Shown here: positions 1 to 7,463 of the stretch, piece by piece
How positions within the stretch are numbered: position 1 is the first letter of the stretch
How the letters are laid out: each line of letters begins with the position of its first letter
DNA from: Phaeobacter sp. J2-8
GTDB lineage: Bacteria > Pseudomonadota > Alphaproteobacteria > Rhodobacterales > Rhodobacteraceae
Length of the DNA: 64,000 nucleotides
Direction of reading: 5' to 3'
Assembly (NCBI RefSeq): GCF_022867865.1
Contig: NZ_JALIEC010000005.1
Coordinates: forward strand, 62,001 to 126,000
Position numbers and translations under genes: made by a program
The notes under the pieces: generated by a model
Database searches by the model: none
What the model was told of the DNA's origin: nothing
What the model saw: only the letters and a program-made list of their open reading frames with translations

Positions 1-2
1 GC

Positions 3-320
3 CTGCTGATCGTCTGTATTCTTGCGGTGTCCAGCGTGACATCCGCCGGTCTGCTGGCGCCTGACCGCAATGATGCGGCATTGGCCGAGGCGGCGGCGAT
101 CTTTGGCGCGCTGCCGGGGGATTACTGCGGCACAGAGGGCCATCACGAGCACAATTGCCCCTATTGCAACCTGGTGCCGACGGCACCAACCACGGATTTG
201 CCGCCGCTCACGGCGGTTCTGACACCGCATTCTGCGTGGCAAATGCTTGCGGATTTGACCCGCAACGCCCAGGCCCGAAATCCCCACCATTCCGCAAGAG
301 CGCCACCGCATTGGATTTGA
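3..320 (+). CDS. Cys/His-rich secreted or membrane protein (DUF2946-like), 5' end outside the window
   Basis: The frame is open from the first bases, so the true start lies upstream. The visible part begins with a hydrophobic run (LLIVCILAVSSVTSA) that looks like the end of a signal peptide or membrane helix. A short Cys/His cluster follows (YCGTEGHHEHNCPYC), with two CxxC-like pairs suited to metal binding. This resembles the small DUF2946 proteins often found beside metal or haem uptake genes, which would fit the PepSY membrane protein downstream. The C-terminus is low-complexity (HSARAPPHWI). The family call is an inference from the Cys pattern; the function is unknown. Confidence 0.5.
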   Translation: MLIVCILAVSSVTSAGLLAPDRNDAALAEAAAIFGALPGDYCGTEGHHEHNCPYCNLVPTAPTTDLPPLTAVLTPHSAWQMLADLTRNAQARNPHHSARAPPHWI

Positions 321-373
321 CCCGCTGACGGTCTGAGACTTTCTGAGACCAACAGCGAAATCAAATCTCATCG

Positions 374-420
374 ACCACGGGCGGCGGGCGCATGTCGTGC
401 CGCGTGGTTTGCGCTTTTTT
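374..420 (+). terminator. probable intrinsic terminator after the first gene
   Basis: A GC-rich stem pairs ACCAC (374-378) with GTGGT (404-408) and continues inward through GCGGC/GCCGC with a two-base bulge. It is followed by a T-rich tail with six Ts at 415-420. It lies about 55 bp past the stop of the preceding gene and before the PepSY gene. Confidence 0.5.
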
Positions 421-461
421 AACCCGACCGGCGAACCGGCGGGACTTTCCGGGATATTTTC

Positions 462-1820
462 ATGTCTGAAACCACCAAACGCACAGCGTCATCTGCGCTT
501 TACCGCGCCATTTGGCGCTGGCACTTCATTGCGGGATTGCTGATCCTGCCCTTTGTTCTGATCCTTGCGGTCACCGGCGGCATTTACCTCTTCAAGGATG
601 AAATCAACGACGCGGCTTATGCCAAGCTGCGGTTTGTCACGCCCACCGGCGCAGCGATGTTGGCGCCCTCGGCCCTCACCGCTGCGGCCCTGAGCGAATT
701 CCCCGGCACGATCAAAGCCTATGCGCCCCCCGCCGCAGAAGACCGGGCGGCACAGGTCAAGGTTCAGGCGGAAAACGGCATCACCGACACCATTTTTGTG
801 AACCCTTATGATGCCAGCGTGAGCGGCAGCCTGTGGGATGCGGGGGCGGCAGGCAGCACGCCAATGTATGTGGTGCGCAAGCTGCACTCGCTGGAATATG
901 TCGGCTGGTTCGGCAATCGCCTGATCGAAGGCGCGGCTGGATGGATGATCCTATTGGTGGGCAGCGGGGTCTTCCTGTGGTGGCCACGGGGCCGCAAGCT
1001 GGGCACCACGACGATCAAGGCGACGCGCGGGCGCCCCTGGTGGCGCGATCTTCATGCGGTGACCGGGATCTATACCGGTGCCTTCATTGTCTTTCTCGCG
1101 ATGACCGGATTGCCGTGGTCTACGGTCTGGGGCGGCAAATTCTATGATTATGCCTATTCCCTTGGGCTTGGGATGCCGGATGGCTATTGGTCCCATGTGC
1201 CGAAATCCACCGTGCCCACCGGCGACGTGGTCGATCACGCGCCGTGGATCATGGAAAAACAACCCCTGCCGCTGTCTTCGGCGCGCTCTGGCGTTCCGGT
1301 CGGATTGGATCAGATCATAGAAACGGTCGAAGATCGCGGCATTGTGCCGGGATATGCCGTGGCGATGCCACGTGGCGATCAGGGGGTTTTCACCGCCTCG
1401 GTCTATCCTGATGACATTACATATGAGCGGGTGATCCACCTCGATCAATATACCGGCGCGGTGCTTTATGATGCGGGTTTGGCCGATCTTGGCACCCTTG
1501 GGCGCTGGGTCGAATGGGGGATCAGCGTGCACATGGGACAGGAATTCGGGCGGATCAATCAGATTGTTTTATTGCTGGCCTGCCTTGCCATGGTGGCGCT
1601 TTGCGTCTCGGCGGCGGTGATGTGGTGGAAACGCCGCCCCGTGGGCAAGATCGGCGCGCCGTCCCTGCCGTTGGATTGGCGTATCCCGCGCACCCTGTTG
1701 CTGATGGCCGTGGTGGCGGGCGTGTTCTTTCCGCTGGTTGGTCTGTCGATGCTGGTGATTGTCGCGGTTGAACTGGTGATCCATTTCACCGGGCGAGGCC
1801 GGCGCATGCAAAGCGCCTGA
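462..1820 (+). CDS. PepSY-associated transmembrane protein (PiuB-type)
   Basis: This is a 452-residue inner-membrane protein with four or five hydrophobic helices: around residues 18-42, 160-175, 195-220, 365-390 and 415-445. The first helix opens with WRWHFIAGLLILPF, the usual start of PepSY-TM (COG3182) proteins, and the loops are long and periplasmic. Family members are commonly iron-regulated and sit beside siderophore uptake genes; several are thought to be ferric-siderophore reductases. No receptor gene is present here, so that role is inference. Length and topology match the family. The start ATG at 462 lacks a strong ribosome-binding site but begins the conserved N-terminus. Confidence 0.85.
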   Translation: MSETTKRTASSALYRAIWRWHFIAGLLILPFVLILAVTGGIYLFKDEINDAAYAKLRFVTPTGAAMLAPSALTAAALSEFPGTIKAYAPPAAEDRAAQVKVQAENGITDTIFVNPYDASVSGSLWDAGAAGSTPMYVVRKLHSLEYVGWFGNRLIEGAAGWMILLVGSGVFLWWPRGRKLGTTTIKATRGRPWWRDLHAVTGIYTGAFIVFLAMTGLPWSTVWGGKFYDYAYSLGLGMPDGYWSHVPKSTVPTGDVVDHAPWIMEKQPLPLSSARSGVPVGLDQIIETVEDRGIVPGYAVAMPRGDQGVFTASVYPDDITYERVIHLDQYTGAVLYDAGLADLGTLGRWVEWGISVHMGQEFGRINQIVLLLACLAMVALCVSAAVMWWKRRPVGKIGAPSLPLDWRIPRTLLLMAVVAGVFFPLVGLSMLVIVAVELVIHFTGRGRRMQSA

Positions 1821-1838
1821 GCAAGTCCCCGAAACCGG

Positions 1839-1870
1839 GGCGATGTCCGGGAATTGCGCCGGGCATCGCC
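1839..1870. terminator. hairpin between convergent genes (shared terminator)
   Basis: A perfect 7-bp stem, GGCGATG (1839-1845) with CATCGCC (1864-1870), lies in the 62-bp gap between the convergent PepSY and HNH genes. A smaller CCCCG/CGGGG hairpin precedes it. There is no U-tract, so termination is inferred from position and symmetry. Confidence 0.5.
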
Positions 1871-1882
1871 ATATTGGCGCAA

Positions 1883-2467
1883 TTACGCCTCCAGCTCTGC
1901 ATCCCAATACAGGAAATCAACCCAGCTTTCATGCAGGTGATTGGGCGGAAACCGGCGTCCCATATTGCGCAGCTCTTCGGCGCCGGGCTGGCGCGGCGGT
2001 TTGCGCAGGGCCATTCCCGCCCGTGTCAGTGATTTCGACCCTTTGCGCAGGTTGCATGGCGCACAGGCCGCAACCACATTCTGCCAGCTTGTGACCCCGC
2101 CTGCCGCGCGCGGCACCACATGGTCAAAGGTCAATTCGCTCTTGGCGCCGCAGTATTGGCAGCGAAATTCGTCCCGTAAAAAAAGATTAAAGCGCGTGAA
2201 GGCCACGCGCTTTTGAGGTTTTACGTAATCTTTCAGAACAACCACACTGGGAATTCTGATGATGGTAGAGGGGCTTCGGACCTCGTGGTCATATTCGGCC
2301 ACGATATCCACCCGGTCCAGCCAGGCCGCCTTGACCGCATCCTGCCAGGGCCATAGCGACAGCGGATAGTAAGACAAAGGCCGATAATCGGCATTGAGCA
2401 CCAGAGCCGGGTATTGTTTCAGCGCCGAGGGCTCTCTGACAAAGTCCGTTCTGAATTCACCGTCCAT
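1883..2467 (-). CDS. HNH endonuclease family protein
   Basis: This 194-residue protein carries a canonical zinc-bound HNH motif near residues 105-145: CQYCG, then TFDHVVPRAAGG, then W-N-VAACAPCN. It starts MDGEFRTDF, with purine-rich GGAAGG about 15 nt upstream on the minus strand. Stand-alone HNH proteins of this size are widespread in alphaproteobacteria and are chromosomal single genes, not parts of introns or restriction systems; their substrate is not established. No neighbouring methylase is seen. The strand runs away from the caspase relic and converges on the PepSY gene. Confidence 0.85.
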   Translation of the reverse strand: MDGEFRTDFVREPSALKQYPALVLNADYRPLSYYPLSLWPWQDAVKAAWLDRVDIVAEYDHEVRSPSTIIRIPSVVVLKDYVKPQKRVAFTRFNLFLRDEFRCQYCGAKSELTFDHVVPRAAGGVTSWQNVVAACAPCNLRKGSKSLTRAGMALRKPPRQPGAEELRNMGRRFPPNHLHESWVDFLYWDAELEA

Positions 2468-2718
2468 CTTATCTCACGTCCTTCCACTCACCTCAAAAAC
2501 GTGCCGGCCGCACTCCTGCGGGTGCCCATGGTCATCGCCACTATATATCGCGTTCCCAATCAGGCAAGCCTCTAGAATTGGCCCCATACAGGCAGGCCTA
2601 AGACAATTTCGTAACGGCCACATGACGTCTGCAAGATTGGTCATTTTCCGGCGGTCAACTGACCCTGATCGTCCACAGCAATACACAGAAGTTGAGTGTC
2701 GTTTTCCAGGAATTCAAG

Positions 2719-3021
2719 TTATATCGCACCGCTTTTGCCCCGATTGGCAAAGCTGGGGTTCAAAGTGCTGAAATTCGTGCCAAATTTGCGCGCCCACAGC
2801 GGCCGGTATGTCGGCAACCGTGCCGAACCATCGCGGGACGCATCCGCCGGCAAAAGATAATTGATGCCCTGATAAGACCGGCCATGGCGGGCATAGAAAA
2901 TCGCGCTGTCGTCGCCGGGGCCGATGGACTCGAGGAAATTCGACAGCGCCTGGTCTGTGTCGGCATCATCCAGATCCTGATGATGGCCGACGAGAATAAT
3001 CGGGACAAATCTGACCCTCAT
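2719..3021 (-). pseudogene. degenerate caspase (peptidase C14) domain fragment
   Basis: The 100-codon frame encodes the middle of a caspase p20 fold: a segment like LSNFLESIGPGDD, the catalytic-His region IFYARHGRSYQGINYLLPAD, and ASRDGSA. It aligns by eye with residues 77-113 of the full caspase at 23595-26276 (FLAGLEPGDD, FSGHGWSDGQ, NYLVPTD, QGSDRKL). The N-terminal strand and the catalytic-Cys half are absent. The usual AGHG or SGHG reads ARHG, and the frame is closed by a stop just upstream of the ATG. It is therefore best read as a relic. The rest of the 2468-3134 gap shows no other gene. Confidence 0.55.
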
Positions 3022-3079
3022 AGGGCACGCCTGTCGCGGAATGCCCGGATCATCTCAGATTGCCATGGTCAGGGGCAAG

Positions 3080-3104
3080 CGTTTCGGCGAGTGCCGCCGA
3101 AACG
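3080..3104. terminator. perfect 10-bp stem-loop downstream of the esterase
   Basis: CGTTTCGGCG (3080-3089) pairs fully with CGCCGAAACG (3095-3104) around a 5-nt loop. It lies 30 bp past the esterase stop, between that gene and the caspase relic. There is no U-run on the minus strand, so it may stabilise the 3' end rather than act as a strong terminator. Confidence 0.5.
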
Positions 3105-3134
3105 TGATCTATCTTTCCAGTTATTGCGCGGGGA

Positions 3135-3800
3135 TCAGAACCCGCATTTGTCCCGCAAAAACGCCAGCGACACGCCCAGCCCATCGGGGTCGATGCCATG
3201 CGCCGTGCCCTTCATGATATGGGCAAAAACCTCTTTGAAACCGGCCTGTTGCAGCGCCTCTGCCGCTTCGGGCAGCGATTGCGGCGGCACCACGTCGTCC
3301 TGATCACCATGCACCAGCAGGATCGCAGGAAAGCTCACGGCCTCATCCTCCAGCAGTTCCGGCGCCAGCAACCGCCCGGAAAACCCGACCAGACCGGCCA
3401 CCGCATCTTCGCGGCGTGGGGCCACATGCAGGGCGATCATCGTGCCCTGGGAAAAGCCGAACAGCGCGACCTGTTCCGGCAGCACATCTTCGTCCACCAT
3501 GACGGAATCAAGATAGGCATTCAGATCCTCTGCCGCCCGCGCCATGCCGGATTCAGCTTCTTCTTGCGATGATCCGTCGATCCAGGGGATCGGAAACCAC
3601 TGAAATCCCATCGGGGCCCCGGCGCAATCTTCGGGCGCATCCGGCGCCAGGAACAGCGTGTCCGGCAGATGTTCCGCCAAAGGATCAGCCAGCCCCAAAA
3701 GGTCAGCCCCATTGGCGCCATAGCCATGCAAGAACACCACAATCGAGCGGGTTTCACCCGAGACGGGTTCCTTGCGGCCGGATTTCAAAACACGTGTCAT
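3135..3800 (-). CDS. carboxylesterase / phospholipase (COG0400 family)
   Basis: This 221-residue alpha/beta hydrolase has VVFLHGYGANG (oxyanion region), the nucleophile elbow LFGFSQGTM, an acid in LLVHGDQDDVVP and the catalytic His in GTAHGID. It matches the short cytoplasmic serine esterases of the YpfH / carboxylesterase 2 type; the natural substrate is unknown. The start MTRVLKSGRK at 3800 is preferred over upstream in-frame Met codons because it has GGAAGG just upstream and overlaps the glycosylase stop by an ATGA junction. It is the last gene of the cobK-glycosylase-esterase cluster. Confidence 0.88.
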   Translation of the reverse strand: MTRVLKSGRKEPVSGETRSIVVFLHGYGANGADLLGLADPLAEHLPDTLFLAPDAPEDCAGAPMGFQWFPIPWIDGSSQEEAESGMARAAEDLNAYLDSVMVDEDVLPEQVALFGFSQGTMIALHVAPRREDAVAGLVGFSGRLLAPELLEDEAVSFPAILLVHGDQDDVVPPQSLPEAAEALQQAGFKEVFAHIMKGTAHGIDPDGLGVSLAFLRDKCGF

Positions 3801-4489
3801 CGAATACCTTCCCTGTCCTTGGCATGTCTGTAGTAGGCCCAGAGCGCACGCGCCGCAACCGACCTCCAGGGGGCCCAATCAAGCGACATGTCCCGCAACG
3901 CGCGCTCTTTCGGGCGCTCTGGCAAATCAAACAACAGGCGCGCGGCCTCTTGCAGCGCCAGATCGCCGGGGGCAAAGACATCCGCCCGCCCAAGCGAGAA
4001 CATGGCATAGATTTCCGCCGTCCAGGCGCCAATGCCCTTGACCGCCACCAACCGGGCGATGACATCCTCTGTCGGGGCCACGCGCAGGGCGTCAAAGTCG
4101 ATCCCGGCCGCGGCCAGCGCATGTGCATAGGCGGCCTTTTGTCGGCTGAGGCCAAGGTCACGCAGCACCTGTTCGTCAACAGCGGCGATCGCGGTCGCGC
4201 TGGTCATCCCGGCCTCCTGCAACCGGGTCCAGATCGCATTGGCCGAGGCCACAGATACCTGCTGGCTGACAATTGCGCTCAGCAACTGGGCAAACCCATC
4301 TGGCCTGCGCCGCAATGGCAATGGGCAACAGGCGTCCAGCGCGGGCACAAACCGTGGATCGGCCGCGCGCAGCCAGTCAACACCTTCGGCGACACAGGCA
4401 TCGGTTTCAATGATCCGCCCGACGTCCCCGTTTGATCCAGCCCTGCTTAATCCAGCCGGGTTTAATCCAGCCCGGTTTAATCCAGCCAT
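3797..4489 (-). CDS. DNA-3-methyladenine glycosylase (AlkA-like, HhH-GPD)
   Basis: The 230-residue protein contains the HhH-GPD core: LSAIVSQQVSVASA, the hairpin LVAVKGIGAWTAEIYAMF, and the catalytic Asp in VFAPGDLALQEA. Family members excise alkylated purines in base-excision repair. The start ATG at 4489 overlaps the last 13 nt of cobK and has AAAGGTG upstream, giving translational coupling. Its first 20 residues are a low-complexity AGLN(R/P) repeat encoded by a 15-bp tandem repeat, which is unusual. The 3' end overlaps the esterase start by 4 nt. Confidence 0.88.
   Translation of the reverse strand: MAGLNRAGLNPAGLSRAGSNGDVGRIIETDACVAEGVDWLRAADPRFVPALDACCPLPLRRRPDGFAQLLSAIVSQQVSVASANAIWTRLQEAGMTSATAIAAVDEQVLRDLGLSRQKAAYAHALAAAGIDFDALRVAPTEDVIARLVAVKGIGAWTAEIYAMFSLGRADVFAPGDLALQEAARLLFDLPERPKERALRDMSLDWAPWRSVAARALWAYYRHAKDREGIR
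4431..4488. repeat. 15-bp minisatellite, about four copies
   Basis: Near-identical 15-bp units (plus strand TTTAATCCAGCCCGG and variants) run in tandem from 4431 to 4488. They encode the AGLN(R/P) repeats at the glycosylase N-terminus, and the last copy covers the cobK stop codon. The period is a multiple of three, so copy-number change would keep the glycosylase in frame. Confidence 0.85.
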
Positions 4490-5211
4490 TCCGACACCTT
4501 TTTCATTGCGCTGGCAACATCGCGCACCACCACGGCATCCGGCAGCTTTGGCCGGTCGATCATGCCCACCCGAAGCCCCAGATTGCGCGCGGCCTGAAGC
4601 TTGGGCCAGCCGCCCGGCCCGCCGGCATTGCGCAGGATCACCCAATCAATCCGCAATTGCCGCAGCAGGGCCATTTCCTGTGCCACACCAAAGGGGGCCG
4701 CGCCCTTCAGGAACCGGCCCCGTGGCAGGGGAAAGACATCATTGTGGTCGCTGATCTGGCGGCAATAGATGTAACAGCCGTTGAGGCAGGCAAACCGTTT
4801 GAGCCCCTCGCGCCCGGTGCCCAGAAACACCCGCGCCCCCGGCGCCACATGATGGCGTGCATCCCTGTCGCGCCGCAAAGCCACCCAATGGTCCCGCCGC
4901 CCGGGACGCCAGGGCGCGCGTTCCAGCCGCAGCACCCTGATCCCGGCATCCCTGGCCGCCTCTGCCGCGATCTGCGATGCCCGCCAATCATTGGGATGTG
5001 AGGCATCAATCAAAAGCCGAATGCCGTGACCCAACCGCTCTGCCAGACCTGCGGCTGTGAAGGGCTGCGGTGCAACGGCAATCGGCCAGCTTCGCGGCAT
5101 GCGTTCCGGATCGGGCAAGATGACACTGGCCCGCCCCGTGATCCGCAACGCCATCGCGCGCGCTTCGGCAGCGCCGCCGATCAACAAGATATCTTTGCCA
5201 GCCCCAAACAT
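4477..5211 (-). CDS. cobK: precorrin-6A reductase
   Basis: The 244-residue protein matches CobK/CbiJ, which reduces precorrin-6A to precorrin-6B with NADPH in aerobic cobalamin synthesis. Recognisable segments are ILLIGGAAEARAMA at the N-terminal nucleotide-binding turn, LIDASHPNDW, FPLPRGRFLKGAAPF, and VILRNAGGPGGWPKLQAA near the end. No other corrin-ring gene is in the window, so this gene is separated from the main cob cluster. B12 demand is real here, since the ribonucleotide reductase at 41534 is the B12 type. The start at 5211 has no clear Shine-Dalgarno sequence. Confidence 0.85.
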   Translation of the reverse strand: MFGAGKDILLIGGAAEARAMALRITGRASVILPDPERMPRSWPIAVAPQPFTAAGLAERLGHGIRLLIDASHPNDWRASQIAAEAARDAGIRVLRLERAPWRPGRRDHWVALRRDRDARHHVAPGARVFLGTGREGLKRFACLNGCYIYCRQISDHNDVFPLPRGRFLKGAAPFGVAQEMALLRQLRIDWVILRNAGGPGGWPKLQAARNLGLRVGMIDRPKLPDAVVVRDVASAMKKVSEWLD

Positions 5212-5338
5212 GGCAAAGATCTAGCGCAGACCCGGCCAGCTTGCACCCCACTTATCGCGCCATTGCGACCAGATGCACACTGGGATGTGCAGGAATGTGG
5301 TCTTGCTGTCGCCGCGCGCCGTCTATACCGATTTCGCC

Positions 5339-6571
5339 ATGAGCGATACACTCCCCCACACCCCCGCCGCGCCGGACACCCGCGCCAAACGCAATGTATT
5401 TGTGTTGGTGTTGGCCCAGGCCATTCTTGGCGCACAGATGCCGATGATTTTCACCATTGGCGGCTTGGCGGGGCAATCGCTGGCGTCGAATTTGTGCTTT
5501 GCGACCCTGCCGATTTCGATGATCGTGATCGGATCAATGGTCACCGCGACGCCGATATCGGCCTTCATGCAGCGCCACGGCCGCCGCGCCGGTTTCTTTA
5601 TTGGCGCGCTTGGCGGGGCCCTGGGCGGGGTGATCGGGGCCTATGGTCTTTATCTGCAAAGCTTTCCGGTCTTTTTGATCGGCTCTTTCCTGACCGGGGT
5701 TTACATGTCAGCGCAGGGTTTTTACCGCTTTGCCGCCGCAGATACCGCCACGGATGATTTTCGCCCCAAGGCGATTTCCTATGTCATGGCCGGTGGTCTG
5801 GCCTCGGCGATCATTGGTCCGCAACTGGTGAAGATGACCGCCGATGCCTATGTGATCCCCTTCCTTGGCACCTATGCGGCGGTGATTGCGGTCAACCTTG
5901 TCGGGGCCTTGTTGTTCCTGTTCCTCGACATTCCCAAACCGCCGACACCTGCGGCCGATGCCCCCAAGGGGCGCAGCAAATGGCAGCTGATCACAACGCC
6001 GCGGATCGCCGTCGCGGTGATCTGTGCCATGGTGTCTTATGCGCTGATGAACCTTGTCATGACCTCGACACCGCTGGCGGTGGTTGGCTGTGGCTTTGAC
6101 AAGAATTATGCCGCCGATGTGGTGACCGGGCATGTGCTGGCGATGTTTGCACCGTCGTTTTTCACCGGCCACCTGATTGCCCGTTTCGGCGCGGAACGGA
6201 TTGTCGCCCTGGGATTGATGATATTGGCAGCGGCGGGTGGTGTCGCCCTTTCCGGTGTCGCGCTGGAGAATTTCTTTGTCGCCTTGATCCTGTTGGGACT
6301 TGGCTGGAATTTCGGCTTTATCGGTGCGACCACAATGTTGGCCAGCGCCCATGCCCCCGAAGAACGCGGTCGCATGCAGGGGATGAACGACCTGATCGTG
6401 TTTGGCGGTGTCTCGGTGGCGTCGCTTGCCTCTGGCGGATTGATGAATTGTTCCGGTGGCACGGCCCAGGCTGGCTGGACCGCGGTGAACCTGGCGATGG
6501 CGCCCTTCCTGTTGCTGGCGGGGGCGGCGCTGATCTGGCTGGTGATGCGGCCCAAAGCTGCTCCGGTTTGA
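5339..6571 (+). CDS. MFS transporter
   Basis: A 410-residue major facilitator protein with about twelve hydrophobic helices and a cytoplasmic charged loop in the middle (PPTPAADAPKGRSKW). The A-loop region between helices 2 and 3 reads MQRHGRRAGFFIGALGG. The start MSDTLPHTP at 5339 begins the conserved part; an earlier in-frame ATG at 5273 would add a non-conserved leader. The substrate cannot be read from the sequence. It is divergent from cobK, with a 127-bp gap that must hold both promoters. The closest families include riboflavin or small-acid exporters, but this is not resolved. Confidence 0.85.
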   Translation: MSDTLPHTPAAPDTRAKRNVFVLVLAQAILGAQMPMIFTIGGLAGQSLASNLCFATLPISMIVIGSMVTATPISAFMQRHGRRAGFFIGALGGALGGVIGAYGLYLQSFPVFLIGSFLTGVYMSAQGFYRFAAADTATDDFRPKAISYVMAGGLASAIIGPQLVKMTADAYVIPFLGTYAAVIAVNLVGALLFLFLDIPKPPTPAADAPKGRSKWQLITTPRIAVAVICAMVSYALMNLVMTSTPLAVVGCGFDKNYAADVVTGHVLAMFAPSFFTGHLIARFGAERIVALGLMILAAAGGVALSGVALENFFVALILLGLGWNFGFIGATTMLASAHAPEERGRMQGMNDLIVFGGVSVASLASGGLMNCSGGTAQAGWTAVNLAMAPFLLLAGAALIWLVMRPKAAPV

Positions 6572-6578
6572 TCTTGGG

Positions 6579-6650
6579 TCTGATGTGACTGGGTCTGCTG
6601 TGACTGGACTGATGTCACTGGTTTGATGTCACTGGCCTGATCACACGGCC
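6579..6650. repeat. 14-15-bp tandem repeat after the MFS gene
   Basis: About five imperfect units of the form GATGTGACTGGGTCT / GATGTCACTGGTTT follow the MFS stop codon directly. They are non-coding and unrelated in sequence to the 15-bp repeat at 4431. Confidence 0.7.
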
Positions 6651-6665
6651 AGAGCCGCCAACCTG

Positions 6666-6689
6666 CCAAACCCCGCCGACGGGGTTTGG
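6666..6689. terminator. bidirectional terminator hairpin
   Basis: CCAAACCCCG (6666-6675) pairs perfectly with CGGGGTTTGG (6680-6689) around the loop CCGA, between the convergent MFS and phytoene-synthase-like genes. The stem reads symmetrically, so it can serve both. Confidence 0.65.
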
Positions 6690-6695
6690 CCGCGC

Positions 6696-7463
6696 CTAAA
6701 ATCCCCCGAACCAGGTGCGGCGAAGCAACAGCGCCCGTTTGCCAAAACCGGACAACCCCAACGCACCCTCCGCCACCAGACGCGGGTCGGAAATCGCCTG
6801 TGCCAGGATCGCCTCTGCCTGCCATGTGGCGCGCAGGGGCTCTCGGACTGCGGGCATGAAATACGTGGCCTTGCCCCGCTTCAACCGAACTAGCGCGTCC
6901 TGCGCCAGCGCCTGCACCGCCTCTGGCCGACCATCCACCAGGGGCACCCGGCCCCGCGCCTCCAGCTCTGGCACCGCAGACAGATATTGCGCCACCCCGG
7001 CACCATAGGCGATATCGCGCACCGGTGTTTCCTGGGTACAGCCAAACCACTCTGCCGCCACCCAAAGCAGATTGCCGGCAGTGGCGTCGATATAGCTGTC
7101 GAAATCGGCGCGATCCTCAAACGGATCACGCCCGATATCCCATCTGCGGGCGTCAATCAGCGCATCCAGCGGCCCGACCTGAGCGCGCCGCAGCACCGTG
7201 GCCAGCGGCGTGACCACCTCATGGCGCCGCACCTTGTCACCGCCTGCAATCTCTTCCAGCGCATCGCGCCACCATTGCAGCCGCATTTCGGCAATCATCG
7301 GCTCTTCGGTCACCCAAGGCGCACGCGAGACCTCGACGTTGAAGGCATAAAGCGGAAACAGCCTTTGCCGCGCCACGACACGGGTCGACATCGTCGCCAT
7401 GAACCGGTCCGGGTCGCCCTTTTCGACAATCGCCGCGCAGGCCTGCCAACCGTCGACTGTCAT
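6696..7463 (-). CDS. squalene/phytoene synthase family protein (NDUFAF6-like)
   Basis: The 255-residue protein has the isoprenoid-synthase fold signature of the SQS_PSY family (MIAEMRLQWWRDALEEI; DFDSYIDATAGNLLWVAA; GVAQYLSAVPELEARGRVPL). The first Asp-rich DxxxD of true synthases is missing: the position reads YAFNVEVSRAPWVTEEP. This resembles the alphaproteobacterial and mitochondrial NDUFAF6 group, which helps complex I assembly instead of making carotenoids. No crt genes are nearby. Its start overlaps the cimA stop by 4 nt (ATGA), so the two are translated together. Confidence 0.75.
   Translation of the reverse strand: MTVDGWQACAAIVEKGDPDRFMATMSTRVVARQRLFPLYAFNVEVSRAPWVTEEPMIAEMRLQWWRDALEEIAGGDKVRRHEVVTPLATVLRRAQVGPLDALIDARRWDIGRDPFEDRADFDSYIDATAGNLLWVAAEWFGCTQETPVRDIAYGAGVAQYLSAVPELEARGRVPLVDGRPEAVQALAQDALVRLKRGKATYFMPAVREPLRATWQAEAILAQAISDPRLVAEGALGLSGFGKRALLLRRTWFGGF

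Noticed and set aside
2474-2771. Small open frames between the HNH gene and the caspase relic
   Set aside because: No conserved motif, ribosome site or plausible codon pattern; treated as non-coding.
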